Source: Euglena gracilis (lineage: Eukaryota > Euglenida > Euglenophyceae > Euglenales). From it: 64,000 nucleotides of DNA. Below, piece after piece: positions 18,801 to 57,104 of this stretch (its first letter is position 1; every line of letters starts with the position of its first letter). The notes below the pieces were generated by a model. The model ran no database searches, was not told the DNA's origin, and saw nothing but the letters and a program-made list of their open reading frames with translations. The DNA is taken from NCBI GenBank assembly GCA_039621445.1, contig CP154956.1, forward strand, positions 60,459,178-60,523,177, written 5' to 3'. The position numbers were made by a program, and so were the translations under genes.

Positions 18801-21279
18801 TCGCGCAGCGGCTGTTGCGCGCTGAAGAAGTCGGGGCTCATCGCCAGCGCAAGGTGACGGCAGGGCGGGGCTTGGCGTGGGCAGTTGTGCAGAAATCTGG
18901 GACATGCGTGTGTCCATCCCCATGCCCGGTCTGGCAACCACACCCACCGCACGCCGTGTTGCCACTCCTGGGGCTGCCCTGCACAACTCCCCCAACAACA
19001 ACTTCCTGGCAAACGCATCGGCGCTGGCTTCTCACCCGCCCTGGGCTGCTGCCCCGCAGGTCATTGTCCCGCTGCCCAAGGCGCTCCCCGGCGAGGTGCA
19101 GGCACGCCGCGCACCACTCGCCCCGTCGGGCGCAGGGCCCGCAACGCGCTATGGCCGGGGTCAGGGCCACCGCCCCCGTCATGACCTGCCCCCCGGGGCT
19201 GTGAACCGCGGGTGCCCGGGGAGGGCGGTGCGCGGGGGGCGGGCCAGGGGGGCCAGCGGCGACCGCGCGGCGGCCAACAGCCCCGAGGCGGCCTGCCCTC
19301 GGTGCCGACGGGGCACAGGGGCGGCCCACTGGGGAAAGGGCAGCCGCTGCCAAAACCCCAAACCCCCGCACGTGTGGTGGGAGGCGTGGGAGGAATGCTC
19401 CGCCCCCCCCTTCTGTGTCAGGCGGATTCATCAGGTGCATTGGGTTTGGGTGGCGAGACGTCGGAGGAGCGGGAAATGTAGTGCAATGGACTACATGTGG
19501 CTCACAAACCGAATAAAGATTGCTCCGATTCTCAGCCTGCCAAACCAAACCCACCGACCCAACTCCATGGTCCAGCCCCTGAGCAGTGCAGGACGACGTG
19601 GTTCTCCTCCCGGGGCTCCAAATAGACGGGTTCGTCGTCGCCAGCCACCCCCAGCCATACATCTCTTTAAGGACCCCGGGGGGGGGATGCTGGGCTAGGG
19701 CTAGAAATTTGGGCTGGCTAGAAATTTGGGCTGGCTAGCCCGCCCCCCCCCCCCCGGGGGGGGGGGGGGGGGGGGGGGGGGGGCGAGCTGGACTGAAATC
19801 GGAAAAATGCCCAAAAATGACCTGCAGAACACAGTTTTGAAAAAATGATGCATCTGAAACCCCCCAAAAATGCCCCAAACGCCCCCCAAACCCCATTTTT
19901 GGCCACTTTTGAACACAGTTTTTCAAAAAAATTCGGCGCTTCGCGCCGAAAAAATGTTGGGCTGGCCCCCCAAAACGGGTGCTGGGTAGCTTGGTTGTTA
20001 ACACCCCCCCCCCCCCGGGGGGTGCTGCTGCTGCGGCTGGGCTGGGCCCAAATCGCGGCGGCATGCAGCCGCCCCCCCCCCGGGGGGGGGTTCGCAAAAC
20101 CTTAGAGAGATGTATGCCCCCAGCGCGAGCCGGAGGAAGTGGCAGACCGCCGTTTGCTGGGGGTTGGGGACGCACTGTCCGGCGGCCACGATATCCGAGA
20201 CAGGCCCGGCTTTCGTTCCCAACCTGTGTTTCCATGTCATCCAATGGCGAAATTCTCTCAAACCACCGGGTACCGGAGGACGCGTGGGGAGCAGCCTTGG
20301 CGTGTCGGCAGGTGTAACAGTGTACAGGCGGGTCTGATCAGGCGGTTGCAAAACGTCCACCGTCGCCGCGGTCCGGACCTTACTGCCCTTCATGACGACG
20401 CCAAACTCCACCTGCAGAAAGTCCGGGGCGAGCTGCTGGCATAGCTCGACGCCTGGTGCCACGGCAGGAAACGCCGCCCGAAAAGAAAAGTCACCTGCTC
20501 TGGCCCACATTCAGAAATTGCGAGATCGGGTGGGTCAAATGTCAAACGAGCCAGCGTGGCAACAGGTCGCCCAAACTGCGGGCAGGCACACCAGAGCTCG
20601 CACCAAATCCTCCGGAGGTAGAGCTGCCGTTGCCAGCCTGGACAGGGGCAGGTAGAGGAGAGCGGTGGCGACCGGGGCGTCAAACGGGAGGTGGGCGGTG
20701 AACGCCGGCCAGTCCAGACTCGGCACGTGCAGCAGCACGGGGTGCCCTGCCTGCAAATGGCCCTGTGCCGGGGCCAGGGTCCTGCTGACCCATCTTTTTT
20801 ATGCGACAGAGAAGGGAGGGGTCGACCCCTGGGTAACCAACCTGTTTCGCAACGCATCCCCCCCCCCCTCCCACCCCCCCCCCCCACACACGCGCGCGCA
20901 TGCACACGCACACACACAACACAACACAACACAACACAACACAACACAACACAACACAACACAACACAACACAACACAACACAACACAACACAACACAAC
21001 ACAACACACCACACCACACCACAACGCAACGCAACGCAACACAACACAACCACACACACACACACACACACACACCACAGCAAACTTCCTGGGTACGGCG
21101 AGTGCCGCAGCCATCCGCGCCTGCGAGGGAAGCTCCTGGGCCTCCTCAGCGGGCAGCACCAGCCGGGCCCAGCGGCGGAGGGCGGGCAGGTCGGCGGCCA
21201 GCAGCGGCAGGGGGGCGCCGCGCAGCAGCCACAGGCGGGGCAGCGGGGCGGGCGGCGGCCGCCGGGCGCAGCACGCCAT
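15895..21279 (-). CDS. Class 3 (alpha/beta hydrolase) lipase, copy 2, full-length model
   Basis: Likely start is ATG 21279-21277 (MACCARRPPPAP...), because the paralogue at 50164 has Met at the same place. N-terminal exons are WARLVLPAEEAQELPSQARM (about 21200-21080), HPVLLHVPSLDWPAFTAHLP (about 20745-20590), FLQVEFGVVMKGSKVRTAAT (about 20440-20340), QTAVCHFLRLALGAY (about 20180), EPVYLEPREENHVVLHCSGA (about 19640-19570), a Cys-rich exon CGPCARRGEWCAACL (about 19145), MSPDFFSAQQPLREATQG (about 18840) and FWCALGGGYIRFRLALPAWG (about 18600-18500). The catalytic part is FRGT (about 17600), HSGFRAHLDALYDDLVRFLA ending FITG at 17057, exon 16747-16551 (HSLGGAVATLLCARL) and exon 16170-15895 with NQHDPIP and a candidate His, stop TGA. 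The FITG|HSLGG and GFH|PWRRLF junctions splice in phase with GT-AG. It hydrolyses ester bonds of lipids by family; the substrate is unknown. I see no signal peptide. The N-terminal half is not a domain I recognise. Confidence 0.82.
18117..18168. repeat. Perfect 22-bp inverted repeat with 8-base loop, copy 2
   Basis: Identical to 7504-7555. About 75 bases to its right (about 18173-18250) are present here but missing in copy 1. Confidence 0.85.
19743..19783. repeat. C13-G28 homopolymer junction
   Basis: Thirteen C directly followed by about 28 G: a potential G-quadruplex or hairpin, and a likely sequencing or assembly hazard. Just left are tandem copies of GGGCTGGCTAGAAATTT. To the right is a fold-back motif TTCGGCGC-TTC-GCGCCGAA near 19935. 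Confidence 0.85.
20917..21008. repeat. (ACAAC)n pentanucleotide array
   Basis: About 18 ACAAC units in an intron of the copy-2 lipase gene, flanked by (CA)n on both sides. Confidence 0.95.
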
Positions 21280-21350
21280 CCCCGGGGCAGGCCCTCCGGC
21301 CGGGGGGGGGGGAGGGCGAGCCCCTGGGAGTGGCGGGGGACCGGAGGCGG

Positions 21351-21670
21351 CCAGGGCCAGACACTTTTTTATCGAGCCCCCGGGGGGGGGGGAGGGGGGT
21401 CGCTTCCACTCTTCCAAAAACCAGTCACTTATTTTTTCGGAAAACCAGTCAGTCACTGCCTGGGGGGTCGACCACTCTGGAATCCAAGTGAAATTTGACG
21501 AGAAACATGAAAAAGAGCCAGAAAAGAAATTCGGCGCCAGGTCACTTTAGATTTTTTGCCGAACCGGACCCCCAGGGGGGGGGGAGGGGGTCCGAACCAA
21601 AAATCAGTTAGTTACTCTGAAAAAACCAGTCAGCGGGGGGGGGTCGGCCAGTGACAGTGGCATCAGGGCC
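21351..21670. mobile_element. C/G-run element with CCAGTCAGTCACT repeats, tentative 8-bp duplication
   Basis: CCAGGGCC (21351-21358) and TCAGGGCC (21663-21670) flank a segment that begins AGACACTTTTTTATCGAGCC and ends GGCCAGTGACAGTGGCA. The interior shares AAAACCAGTCAGTCACT units and C-run/G-run blocks with 22783-23096 and 46346-46700. The boundaries are less certain than for those two. Confidence 0.5.
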
Positions 21671-21839
21671 GCTTCGGAAGCCACAGAGGCCGGGCCAGGG
21701 AGGGGGACACCGGGGTTCCACCCATCGTCTGGGCTGCCCCCCCCCCCCTAAAAAAAACCGCTGGAAGGTCAGTCCCGTGGTTGGCGAACCCCCCCCAATG
21801 TACCTCGAAGGCCAAGTGGCTCTGTTCAACTGGGCAAGC

Positions 21840-22774
21840 TGCAGTTAAAAAAAAGAAAACGCTGACGATGTGTGTTTCTGAATAAATTGCCACTGTCGCT
21901 TGCTCTAGCAAATTAAAGGCTGTCACTCACTGTCAATCACAACAACCCCACTTTGCCCCCCCAACAAACTGCATGTCTCATCGACCTTTTTTTTTTATAC
22001 GGTGCACTGCAAACAGGGCGGGCAACACCATTCCTTCGGGGTCAATCAATCCCAGCACATCCGACAGATAACTTTTAAAATGGTCCGTGCAAACAGGTCG
22101 ACGGGGCATTCACCCCCTCTTCCGGTAAACCAGGCATATTTCAGCTGTCTGCCCTGTTCAAACCCTGGACCAGCTCTTGGCCCTGGGCTTGGGTTGGCCA
22201 CAGGCTGACAGGACAATCCTTGAATGGGATCCTCAGTGTTCTTCTTCTGCCCTTTGCAGGGACAGCGGGGGAGGGAATGAAACATGGACCCCGAAAGAAA
22301 ATGCAAATGAAAACAGAAATGGAAGTCTGACTTTTGAGAAGTTTTGGGTTTTTGGGGGGGGGGGCAAAAAATCCAAAAAAAATTCTCATTTAGGGAACAT
22401 TTTGATTCTAAAAGCACTCAGCCAATACATAAAAATGGGGAGTGACAACTACAAGGGGGAACTCTTTTTTCGAATTTGCATAATCCGAACTGCAAATATT
22501 TCAAGTTGGGATCATTTCGAAGGAGGAGTTGAAGATCACCAGGGAAAATGCACCAAAAAAACCTGCAAACCCCTGCAAAAAATACTCAAAGTTAAGCAAG
22601 CAAAAAAAGACCCAAAAAACTTGTTTCAAGGGGACTACGAAATGCAATCCATCCAGGGAAAGGAAGAACTTCTTAGTTGGACATTCATTTCTTCCCCCCC
22701 CCCCATTGGTGCACTGCGGCTGTTCTTTTGCTTTTTGTGTGTGCGCTGGGTTCTCCCCTGTCCATTCCAAGGCA
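21840..22774. other. No gene recognised
   Basis: Intergenic sequence upstream of the copy-2 lipase start. It contains G-runs and A-runs; reading frames here have neither splice-like borders nor recognisable motifs. Promoter elements could lie here, but I cannot point to one. Confidence 0.4.
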
Positions 22775-23104
22775 ATGTCTACCATACAATTTTTTACCGA
22801 CCCCCGGGGGGGGGTCACCCCACTTTTTTAAAAACCAGTCAGTCACTCATTTTCAAAAAACCAGCCAATCACTACCCCCCCCGGGGGGGGGGTCGGCCAC
22901 TCAGAATAACGGCCACTTTCCAGTCACTTTAGGCCAAAAAAAAATTCCGGCGCCTTCGGCGCCGGGGTCACTAAAGCCACTTTTGCCCACTCCTGGCCGA
23001 CCCACCCCCCCCCCGCGGGGGGGGAGGGGGGGCGGGCCAAAAAACACTCACCCCCCCCGGGGGGGGGGGGTCGGTCAGTGCTTAAGCAATTGCCTGTATC
23101 CTAC
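22775..23104. mobile_element. Small C/G-run element (22783-23096), hAT-like
   Basis: It starts CATACAATTTTTTACCGACC and ends ...GGTCAGTGCTTAAGCAATTG followed by CCTG, matching the ends of 46346-46700. The inside has CCAGTCAGTCACT units, opposed C- and G-runs and the GGCGCC-TTCG-GGCGCC hairpin near 22950. The flanking octamers ATGTCTAC and TATCCTAC agree only partly, so the target duplication is decayed or the border is off by a few bases. Confidence 0.6.
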
Positions 23105-23634
23105 TCCTGTGTGCTATGTTAAGGAAAGTCTTTGAGACCGCTACGTGGAGCCACAAACATCGCAGGTGGAGGGGGATAGATGGATACTGTACCATCGGTG
23201 GGATCCTGAGAGTCAATCTACCGCTAGCCATCCTCTGAAAAGAGGTACTGCTCTGGTGCAGAATTACATATAATCAGCTTTGCACGGGGGTGGGGGAGGG
23301 AGGATCAGTTTGGTGAAGTGCGGTCAGATAAAGAGCGATGAAAGAAGAGAACTACAACACTTCCACGACAGGGAAGAGCAGGAGCCAAACCAGCGACTAT
23401 GGGGCGTCGAAGCGTACCTGCGATTGAAAAAAAAATGAACGGGGGGGAGGGCACTGTGGTCAGCGGCCGGGCAGGAAAGTTCACGCCGCTGCGTCCAACT
23501 CAGGCACGCCACCCGTGGCGCCGTGGGGGGCATCCGGCTTAGTGGGCCCCCCCATACTTCCTTCTCCCTCCCGGTCTCTTCTCTTCGTACACGTTGCCCT
23601 CACAGGTTCGATGTTGCTCTTCAATGTGTGCTGT

Positions 23635-50164
<26,530 letters not shown>

Positions 50165-50852
50165 ATGCGGGCTGCAGGGCTGGGCGGCGGGGCGGCGCGG
50201 CACAGCCCAGTGCACGATACCCCATCCAACCCAACCCGAACCCCACCCCGACCATCCAATGTCAAACAACATGGGGCACCAGTTTCTTAGGCGGCACATC
50301 TCGCACATAATTTTTTCTTTGCCGATGTGCAGAAATGCGCGCATCGACATTTTGAAAATGGCAAGACATGACTCCAAAAAACCCAAAATGTAAGCAGGAT
50401 GCCCCAGGACGCGAAGATGGAAGCAGGGACTTTGGCAAATAGGGTGCCTGAGAGGAGGTGTCACCGCAGCATATAATACACAACACCCAGCAGGTGTGCT
50501 TTGAACCCTCAATGACTCTCTGATAAACTTACAATATTGACTGAACGATTTGGTGAGGTGTGCCTAAGTTTGAAGCGATACCTTGAAACTTAGCTGTGTG
50601 AGAAATTACCCCCCCCCCCTTGTCGGACCACCGGGTACCTGCAACCTGCGACCAAGGGGGATGGTCGTTAGACCCCCCCTAACCTACAACCTGCGACCGG
50701 GGGGTGGTCGTTATAGTGGGGGTGGTCGTTGTTCACAGTATTGACCGATACCAACGGGGACCCGAACTGAACCGAAAGCCGAAGGACCTTGTACAACCGC
50801 GGAGGCTTTCGAGTCATCACTACGGGTGTACAAAACATGAGTGTTGGTGGGG

Positions 50853-53174
50853 AACATCTGAGGCAGTGCATCTCGCACTTAAGCTTTTTACTTTATCGAT
50901 GTGCAAAATTTGCACACAGGGGTTTTCTTAAGGACCCCCCGGCTGGCAAAAAAGGCTGCTGGCTGGAAATGAGCTGCTGGCTGGACCCCCCGGGGTATAG
51001 GGGGGGGTCCGGGGCTGGAGGGGGCTGGGCTGGGCTGGGTCAACAAAAAACATTTTTGCCATTTTCGGCATTTTGATGGATGGAGCTTGGTCAAGGCTGG
51101 GGGGGGGGGGGCTGTGACTGGGAAGCTGTGATGAGGGGAAAAAATGCAGGTATAGGTGAGCTGGGCAGCCCAGTTGGCTGGCCAGCCTGCGGCCGGCTGG
51201 CCCGGTCTCCGGCCGGGCTGGACCCGACTTTATTTCACTCGACCCCCGGGGGGGGGGGGCTCCCAGCCCAAATTTGGGCTGCTGGCTGGATTTGAGCTGC
51301 TGGCTGGCTGGGCCTCCCCCCGGGGGGTAGGATACCCTCCGGCTTAAGAAAACCCCTGTTTGCACATCGATATTTTTTTTATGAAAATGACAAGATATGA
51401 TCCCAAAAGCCCAAAAATGAAAGCAGGATGTGATGTGGTGCCCCAGGATGCGAAAACGGAAGCAGGGACTTTGGCAAATAGGGTGCCCAAGAGCAGGTAT
51501 CACCGCAGCATATGGTATACACAACACCCAGCAGGTGTGTTTTGAATCTTCCAATGGCTGTCTTATTAACTCAGGATATTGACTGAACAATTTGGTGAGG
51601 TGTGCCCAAGCCTGAAGTGATACTCTGAAATTTGGCTGTGTGAGAATTTGGTGGTCGGTGCGGGCAAATGCACAAATGGACAGTGTGCGCAAATGCGCAC
51701 ACCAACCGTTTGTACAGCTGTCAGGATCATGTGTGCCAGCCGAAGTTGATGTGTTTGTAAAATTGCACAAATGGTTGGTTTGTGCAAATGCGAAAACAGA
51801 GTTCTGGGTCGGTTTGCGCATCTGCGCACACCAACCTCTTGTGAAACTTAACACACGTACCATTTAGAGGGTGTGTCACCACTGCAATTTGGAAATCCTA
51901 TGTGCGAGGTATTTTTAAGAATTTAAACACAACTAAAGCACCAGCCTGGTGGGCCCAAATTTATAATCGACAATTGAAACTGTGAAAAGCCATTTCTTAG
52001 CCCTGAAACACTAAAATAAACAACGTTTCCAAATTTTATCCTGCAAAACTGGGTTTAGAAGAGCCCTTCAAATCCAGTGCTTTTTTGCCCAAAGATGAGG
52101 CACAATACACTGGCGGAAGATGGATGTGTCTGCTGACTTGAAAATCCCTGTGTTCAGGGGGCCATATAATGCAATACACTGACACACTTCATTTGACCTT
52201 CTCAGGCATACCCTACACCATCACCACTTTGAGCACACCACCTCCACAATCTGCTCTCCTCCTGTTTCAATCCTTCTCTTGCCTCAGAAGTTCCTGTTAC
52301 AAAAGCTTTAAAATGAAAAGGAATTTTGGTTGGCGACGACAATTGTGAAAAGCAACCATTTTAATGGTTGATGTGCGCATTTGCGAACACCAACCACCCA
52401 AACATACCAACAGCATTTAAAAGAGGGGTACAGCACCACAGGATACAGGGAAGGTAATTTTACAGTGTTGTCACGTTCATTTTTCAACTCTAAACACACG
52501 GCCATAGGAGGTTTTTGGTTGGTTTTGAAATGGTTGGTGTGCGCAAATGCGCAAATCGTCTATGCGCGCAAATCACACCGACATCATTTACGCTGCTGTG
52601 TGGGTGCCACAGAGCCTTGGACATCAGTGGGGCATTGATAAGCAACTGGCCACGAAATACAACAGGTAACCGGTAGCAGTCCTTCTGTGATGCATCCCTC
52701 TCATCAACCCCCCCAGTGGCAGAATTCTCAAACAGTCCATTGTTTATGTGGCATGGGCACTTCCACCCCTTTCATAATCAATTTTAAAAACCTCCACAAC
52801 GTGCCACAAAGCTTCAGAAAGCAAGCAAAGGGGTGGAGCTGCCACCCCACCTCCAGAGTACCACCTGGCGCTGGAAGTTGTCACACAGGGAATGGAATGG
52901 AATGGAATGGAGGCGCTACCGTGGTTTTGGTGTTTTTGTCGGTGTTTTTTGTCGGTGTTTTTTGTTTTCTGTGTCATTCCGACCACCCCCCAAAACAGCA
53001 AAAAAACACGTAACTGCCAAAAATGAAAAATCGCTCGTATTTTGTCCAATCCTACTCCCTCTCGCTCTCGCCCCTTGTAATACCGGTGCTCAAAGTGGTT
53101 TTTGGTCGGTTTGCGAAAATGCGCACATCGACCCAAAAAAAAGCTCAAAGTGCGAGATGCGCGGCTAAGAACAT
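50853..53174. mobile_element. 2.3 kb CTTAGGCG-type element (50858-53169) with 5-bp duplication AACAT
   Basis: AACAT at 50853-50857 and 53170-53174. The left end CTGAGGCAGTGCATCTCGCA and inverted right end CTTAGCCGCGCATCTCGCAC align with a one-base shift. It carries the GTGCGCAAATGCGCAC palindrome (for example 51690, 51815, 52365, 52535, 53110), often extended to GGTTGGTGTGCGC-AAAT-GCGCACACCAACC. No transposase frame is seen, so it is non-autonomous. The 50917-51358 element is inserted in it. Confidence 0.78.
50909..51366. mobile_element. 442-bp element (50917-51358) with perfect 8-bp duplication, nested
   Basis: TTTGCACA at 50909-50916 and 51359-51366. The ends are CAGGGGTTTTCTTAAGG and CTTAAGAAAACCCCTG. 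The interior has repeated GGCTGCTGGCTGG and GGCCGGCTGGCCCGG units and C/G runs. It is the intact relative of 57113-62728 and contains, at about 51208-51220, the GGGCT site that is occupied there. Confidence 0.88.
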
Positions 53175-54474
53175 GGAAAATGCCTGGAAAAAAGCGGCAC
53201 ACATGGATGCATCTTCATAAAACCTCAAAAAAACCATCTTCTTTTTTGTGTCCAAACCTGCAACCTGCGCCCGGGGGGGGGTCGTTAAACCCCCTAACCT
53301 GCAACCTGCGACCAGGGGGTGGTCGTTATAGTGGGGTGATCATACGACAAGGGGGGAGGGTAGTGGTCGGTGTGCGCAAATGCGCAAATTGACGGTGTGC
53401 GCAAATGCGCACACCAACCGTTTGTGCAACTGTGAAAAATGCAACGTGTGCCGGCTGCAATTGATGTGTTTGCAAAATTGTCCAACTGGTTGGCGTGTGA
53501 AAATGCAAACGAGACTTTTTGGTCGGTTTGCGCATCTGCACACACCAACCACCTGTGCAACTTAAGAGGCGTACAATTTAGAAGGTGTGTAGCATAGTTT
53601 GGAAATCATAAAATGCGAGGTATTTTGCAGAACTTGAGTACAACTAAAGGACCAGCCTGCGGGCCCGAATTTGGGCACGGCAATTGAAGCTGTGAACAAC
53701 CCTTCCTCAGCCCCAGAAACATAAAAATAAAACATCAAAATAAGGAAAATCAACGTTTTCAGGTTTTATCCTGAAACACTTAGTTTAAAAATACATTTCA
53801 CCTCTAATATTTTTGTCTGAAAATGACGTGCAGTTCATTGGTTTAAAATGCATGTGTCTGTTGGAAATCCCTGTGTTCAGGGGGCCATATGATGCAATAC
53901 ACTGACACACTCCATTTGACCTTCTCAGACATACCTCACAACATCACCACTTTGAGCACGCCGCTTCCACAATCTGCTCTCCTCCTGTTTCGATCCTTCT
54001 CTTGCCTCAGAAGTCCCCGTTGCCAAGGCTTCAAAATGAATAAGAACCTTGGTGAAAAAAAATTGATGATTCTTGGTTGATTGTGAAAAGCAACCGCTTT
54101 AATGGTTGATGTCGCACACCAACCACCCAAACATACCAGCAGCAATTTAAAAAAAGAGGGTCCAGCATCACAAGAACACAATCACAGTGTTGTCACATTC
54201 ATTTTCCAGCTCCAAACACACTTCCATAAGAGACTCTTGGTTTCTTTCAAAATGGTCGGTCTGCGCAAATGCGCACATCGTCCATGTGCGCATTTGCACA
54301 CACCGAAATCATTCACACTTGCATTGTGTGCATACACATTCAGACATATCATGTGCTTGGTCAATACACAAATATTTGCCATAGTTGCAGGTTTGCCTTA
54401 ATTGGTGTCTCCTCCTCCTGGAAGCTCTTCGTCGCGGACCAGACGCAGTACCATTCCGTGCCCAACGTGCTCTT
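53175..54474. repeat. GTGCGCAAATGCGCAC palindrome family, second partial copy
   Basis: 53255-54310 repeats the layout of 50635-50730 plus 51630-52600. It has the CAACCTGCGACC...GGTCGTTATAGTGGGG block, then GGTCGGTGTGCGCAAATGCG, CCTGTGTTCAGGGGGCCATA, and CCACCCAAACATACCA. Palindromes lie near 53370, 53395, 53520 and 54255. Sequence identity is moderate. No gene is seen. Confidence 0.65.
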
Positions 54475-56120
54475 TTTATGCGGGTGATCATTGCCGTGCT
54501 TGCACAATAATAACAACGTATGTGTCAACATGTGTTTCCATTGCGCCACAGCGCAATGGGCAGGTTTACGAAGAATAGAAACTTAAGAGTTACATTGCGC
54601 CAAAATGCAATATAAATACAACTTTTAAAATTGAGTGCAGAGTGGGTGTTTGCGCCGAAGCGCAATATAACTGCTTGAAAAGCATCTCACAACGGAGGGA
54701 GAGAACGACCCTGGTTGAGTAAGAACACCAGAGGGGATAGAACATAAAATATAGGGGAGTTGGACGGAAGCCCACTCTCGGTCACGTTGCCTTCAAATTG
54801 GTCAACATTGCGCGTCGCGCAACAGCCACGTTGCTTTTGCGATTTTCAAAAATGTATTTCTATTGCGCTTTGGCGCGATATGACTCTAAAATTTTCATTC
54901 TTCATAAGCCTGCCCATTGCGCTGTGGTGCAACAGTTATCAATCTTTAATTTCTTATTCTATCACTGTGGGTGGAGAGAGCAGTCCTGGAGCATCAGCAT
55001 CAGCATCTCATCACCAGAGCGAACAGAGCTAAAGTACAGGGAAACCTTGCCTGGGACAGGAATCCAACCTCCTGGTGTGTGAATGCAACCACCAACTTCT
55101 TCATATCCAAATGTGTTGTGAGCCCAACTGCCATTGCCGGAGGTTCTTCCCACTTGCTTCGCAGTTAAGCATGCCTGAGGGGCCCTTCTTTTTGGCCGAC
55201 TTTTGAAAATCGGAAAATACCTGTTTGGAAAATAAGCACCATTTGGGAAATAACAGGCACCAGATGAACCCTGGGAGTCACAACCGAGGAAACATTTTTC
55301 GGCGCCGAAAAGGTGTTCTCCAGAAACTCGTCACCCCCCTTTCCTCATCCCACGATTTAAAGCACACAACTTTGGAGGTGGGCCATTAACAACGGCGGAC
55401 AAGGGAAGACATGCTGACACACCTTCGGTAATTTGCAACCCACCAGACAGCCACATCACACCAGGCAGATGGAGGACGTGGTTCAGCCAAAACAGGTCTT
55501 TCTGTCAACATCCCAAAAACCCTACTACTTTGTGCACTGAGTGCAAATTCACTGAGGCTCCACAGCCCACCGCCCACAATTAGTCTTATTGGAACAGCCA
55601 CTCCCTCCCCAGTGCCTGAATAATTGAAAAGCACCAACCCAGCTTTGGGCACAGCAGCGCTCAAACCCCCCTCATAATTCTCCTCTATCCCCCACTTTCT
55701 CCCATAATATGCACACATTCAAATGATTCTGCTTTTTGAAAAGTCATTGCGCTTAAGCGCAACTGTTTTGCCTTGCAAGGTAAAACATTTGCGCAATGTA
55801 TAACAGAAGCCCCTGAGTTTTATGGGAGTCACTCTGGTGTGTTACGGTGTGTCAGGGGCCCCTCTCTGCACGACCAGAGTGAGGACCTGGTGAGGAAATA
55901 CATTGCCGAAGTGCAATACCTCAGACAAAAAAACACCAAAATTGGGCCTGTTCCCCAGGTCCCAACGTCGGAAAATGATGCACACGCCACTGTCGAGGGT
56001 CTCCGCAGAACCAGCAGGTCAAAAGGGTGGGTTCTACCGCCGGGTCTCAAAAAGTTTGGAAATTTGCGCCAAAGCGCAAGCTAAAAATCAAAACCTTAAG
56101 TGCGAGTTTGGCCGCCTAAG
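54475..56120. repeat. ATTGCGC-palindrome repeat family, copy b (uninterrupted)
   Basis: A contiguous homologue of 28600-28843 plus 40976-42075. Palindromes include CATTGCGCCACAGCGCAATG (54540), ATTGCGCTTTGGCGCGAT (54862) and CATTGCGCTTAAGCGCAA (55746). It contains the single CCTGG at 54710-54714 that corresponds to the insertion point of the 12.1 kb element. Close to its right side, at 56120, stands a CTTAGGCGGCC-type end (plus strand ...GGCCGCCTAAG), whose partner I did not find. The 103-codon frame at 55773-56084 is not conserved in copy a. Confidence 0.75.
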
Positions 56121-56248
56121 ACCCATTCTTCAACAAGTAGTAGTTCTGAGCAGGGTCGGTTTTCCTTGGAATTGACAGATTTTTTGTCATTACATGCTTA
56201 CATTGTGTATTACTTTTCAAACAGGATTATAAATATTCTTATTAACGA

Positions 56249-56785
56249 TTGCGTCGTGTGGCGTCGTGTGATGCTGACCCACCAAAACCTGTTGGGGGGC
56301 CTTTTACCCCACCTATTCCATTACTACCGCGGTGTGCAGGAGAGAGTCAAAAGCGTAATGGGTCCAGAGAAAAAACAACGCCGCGATTTTTTTTCCCACA
56401 TGTGCTACAATTCATGTTGAGGGCCGGGATTCTCGCAGCAACACATCCTGATGGCTGGCCCCCTAGCTTTGCTGGGTCCTCGCAGGTGTGGGCCACCACA
56501 CTGCACCCCGGCCAATTCGACGTCTTCCTGTACCCAGAGGGAGTGAGGTGTGACCCCCCCCCCCCCGGCCGTCTGAGTCCATTAACTGACCCAAGAAAGC
56601 GGAGAACAAGGCCAAACATCTACCACAAAGCACCGTTGGACGAAATATGGGTGATTGAGGGGGATACAGAACACTGGAGGATTGCCACCAATTTCCTGTT
56701 GAATTTTGTGGCAAGTTGTCCATGCCCCACTTCAATCGGTTACCATTTTTATGTTATCGTTTTTCCAATATTGAGGATATATTGA
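56249..56785 (+). CDS. Unrecognised 178-codon open frame
   Basis: Open from 56249 to a stop at 56785. The middle part (PGQFDVFLYPEGVRC, HKAPLDEIWVIEGDTEHWRI) has a protein-like composition, but I recognise no domain and see no splice context. The stretch 56121-57104 is otherwise without features. It may be a relic of transposon coding sequence or chance. Confidence 0.2.
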   Translation: MRRVASCDADPPKPVGGPFTPPIPLLPRCAGESQKRNGSREKTTPRFFFPHVLQFMLRAGILAATHPDGWPPSFAGSSQVWATTLHPGQFDVFLYPEGVRCDPPPPGRLSPLTDPRKRRTRPNIYHKAPLDEIWVIEGDTEHWRIATNFLLNFVASCPCPTSIGYHFYVIVFPILRIY

Positions 56786-57104
56786 TATTGAGGATGCCTT
56801 TGAGAAGCAAGACCTTCATCAAAAAAAAAATAGAATGTGGCATAGTAGATAGGCCGATAAAGAAACTGTGGGTGGACACAAACAAGCCAAGAGAGTTGTT
56901 GCCTGAAAAAAAATCTCATGTGCGGATGAAAATCAGATTTTCCCCAGAATTATTTTTTTTCCGAAATTGTGATTTCCCAAAAAATTCCCACCAAAATTTG
57001 TTTCTTCTCAAAATTTTTCCTTTCCCTTAGCCTTTTCTTTCACTGTGGGGTGATTATCTTCAAACACGCTGGAAAAAAAGATCTTTCGGATGTTTCATCA
57101 CAAA

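Noticed and set aside
20799-21073. Cys/Val-rich minus-strand frames over the (ACAAC)n region
   Set aside because: Simple repeat translated in several frames; no unit-independent sequence.
50286-53169. Pairing the 50286 left end with the 53169 right end
   Set aside because: Flanks AGTTT and AACAT do not match, whereas 50858 with 53169 gives a perfect AACAT duplication.
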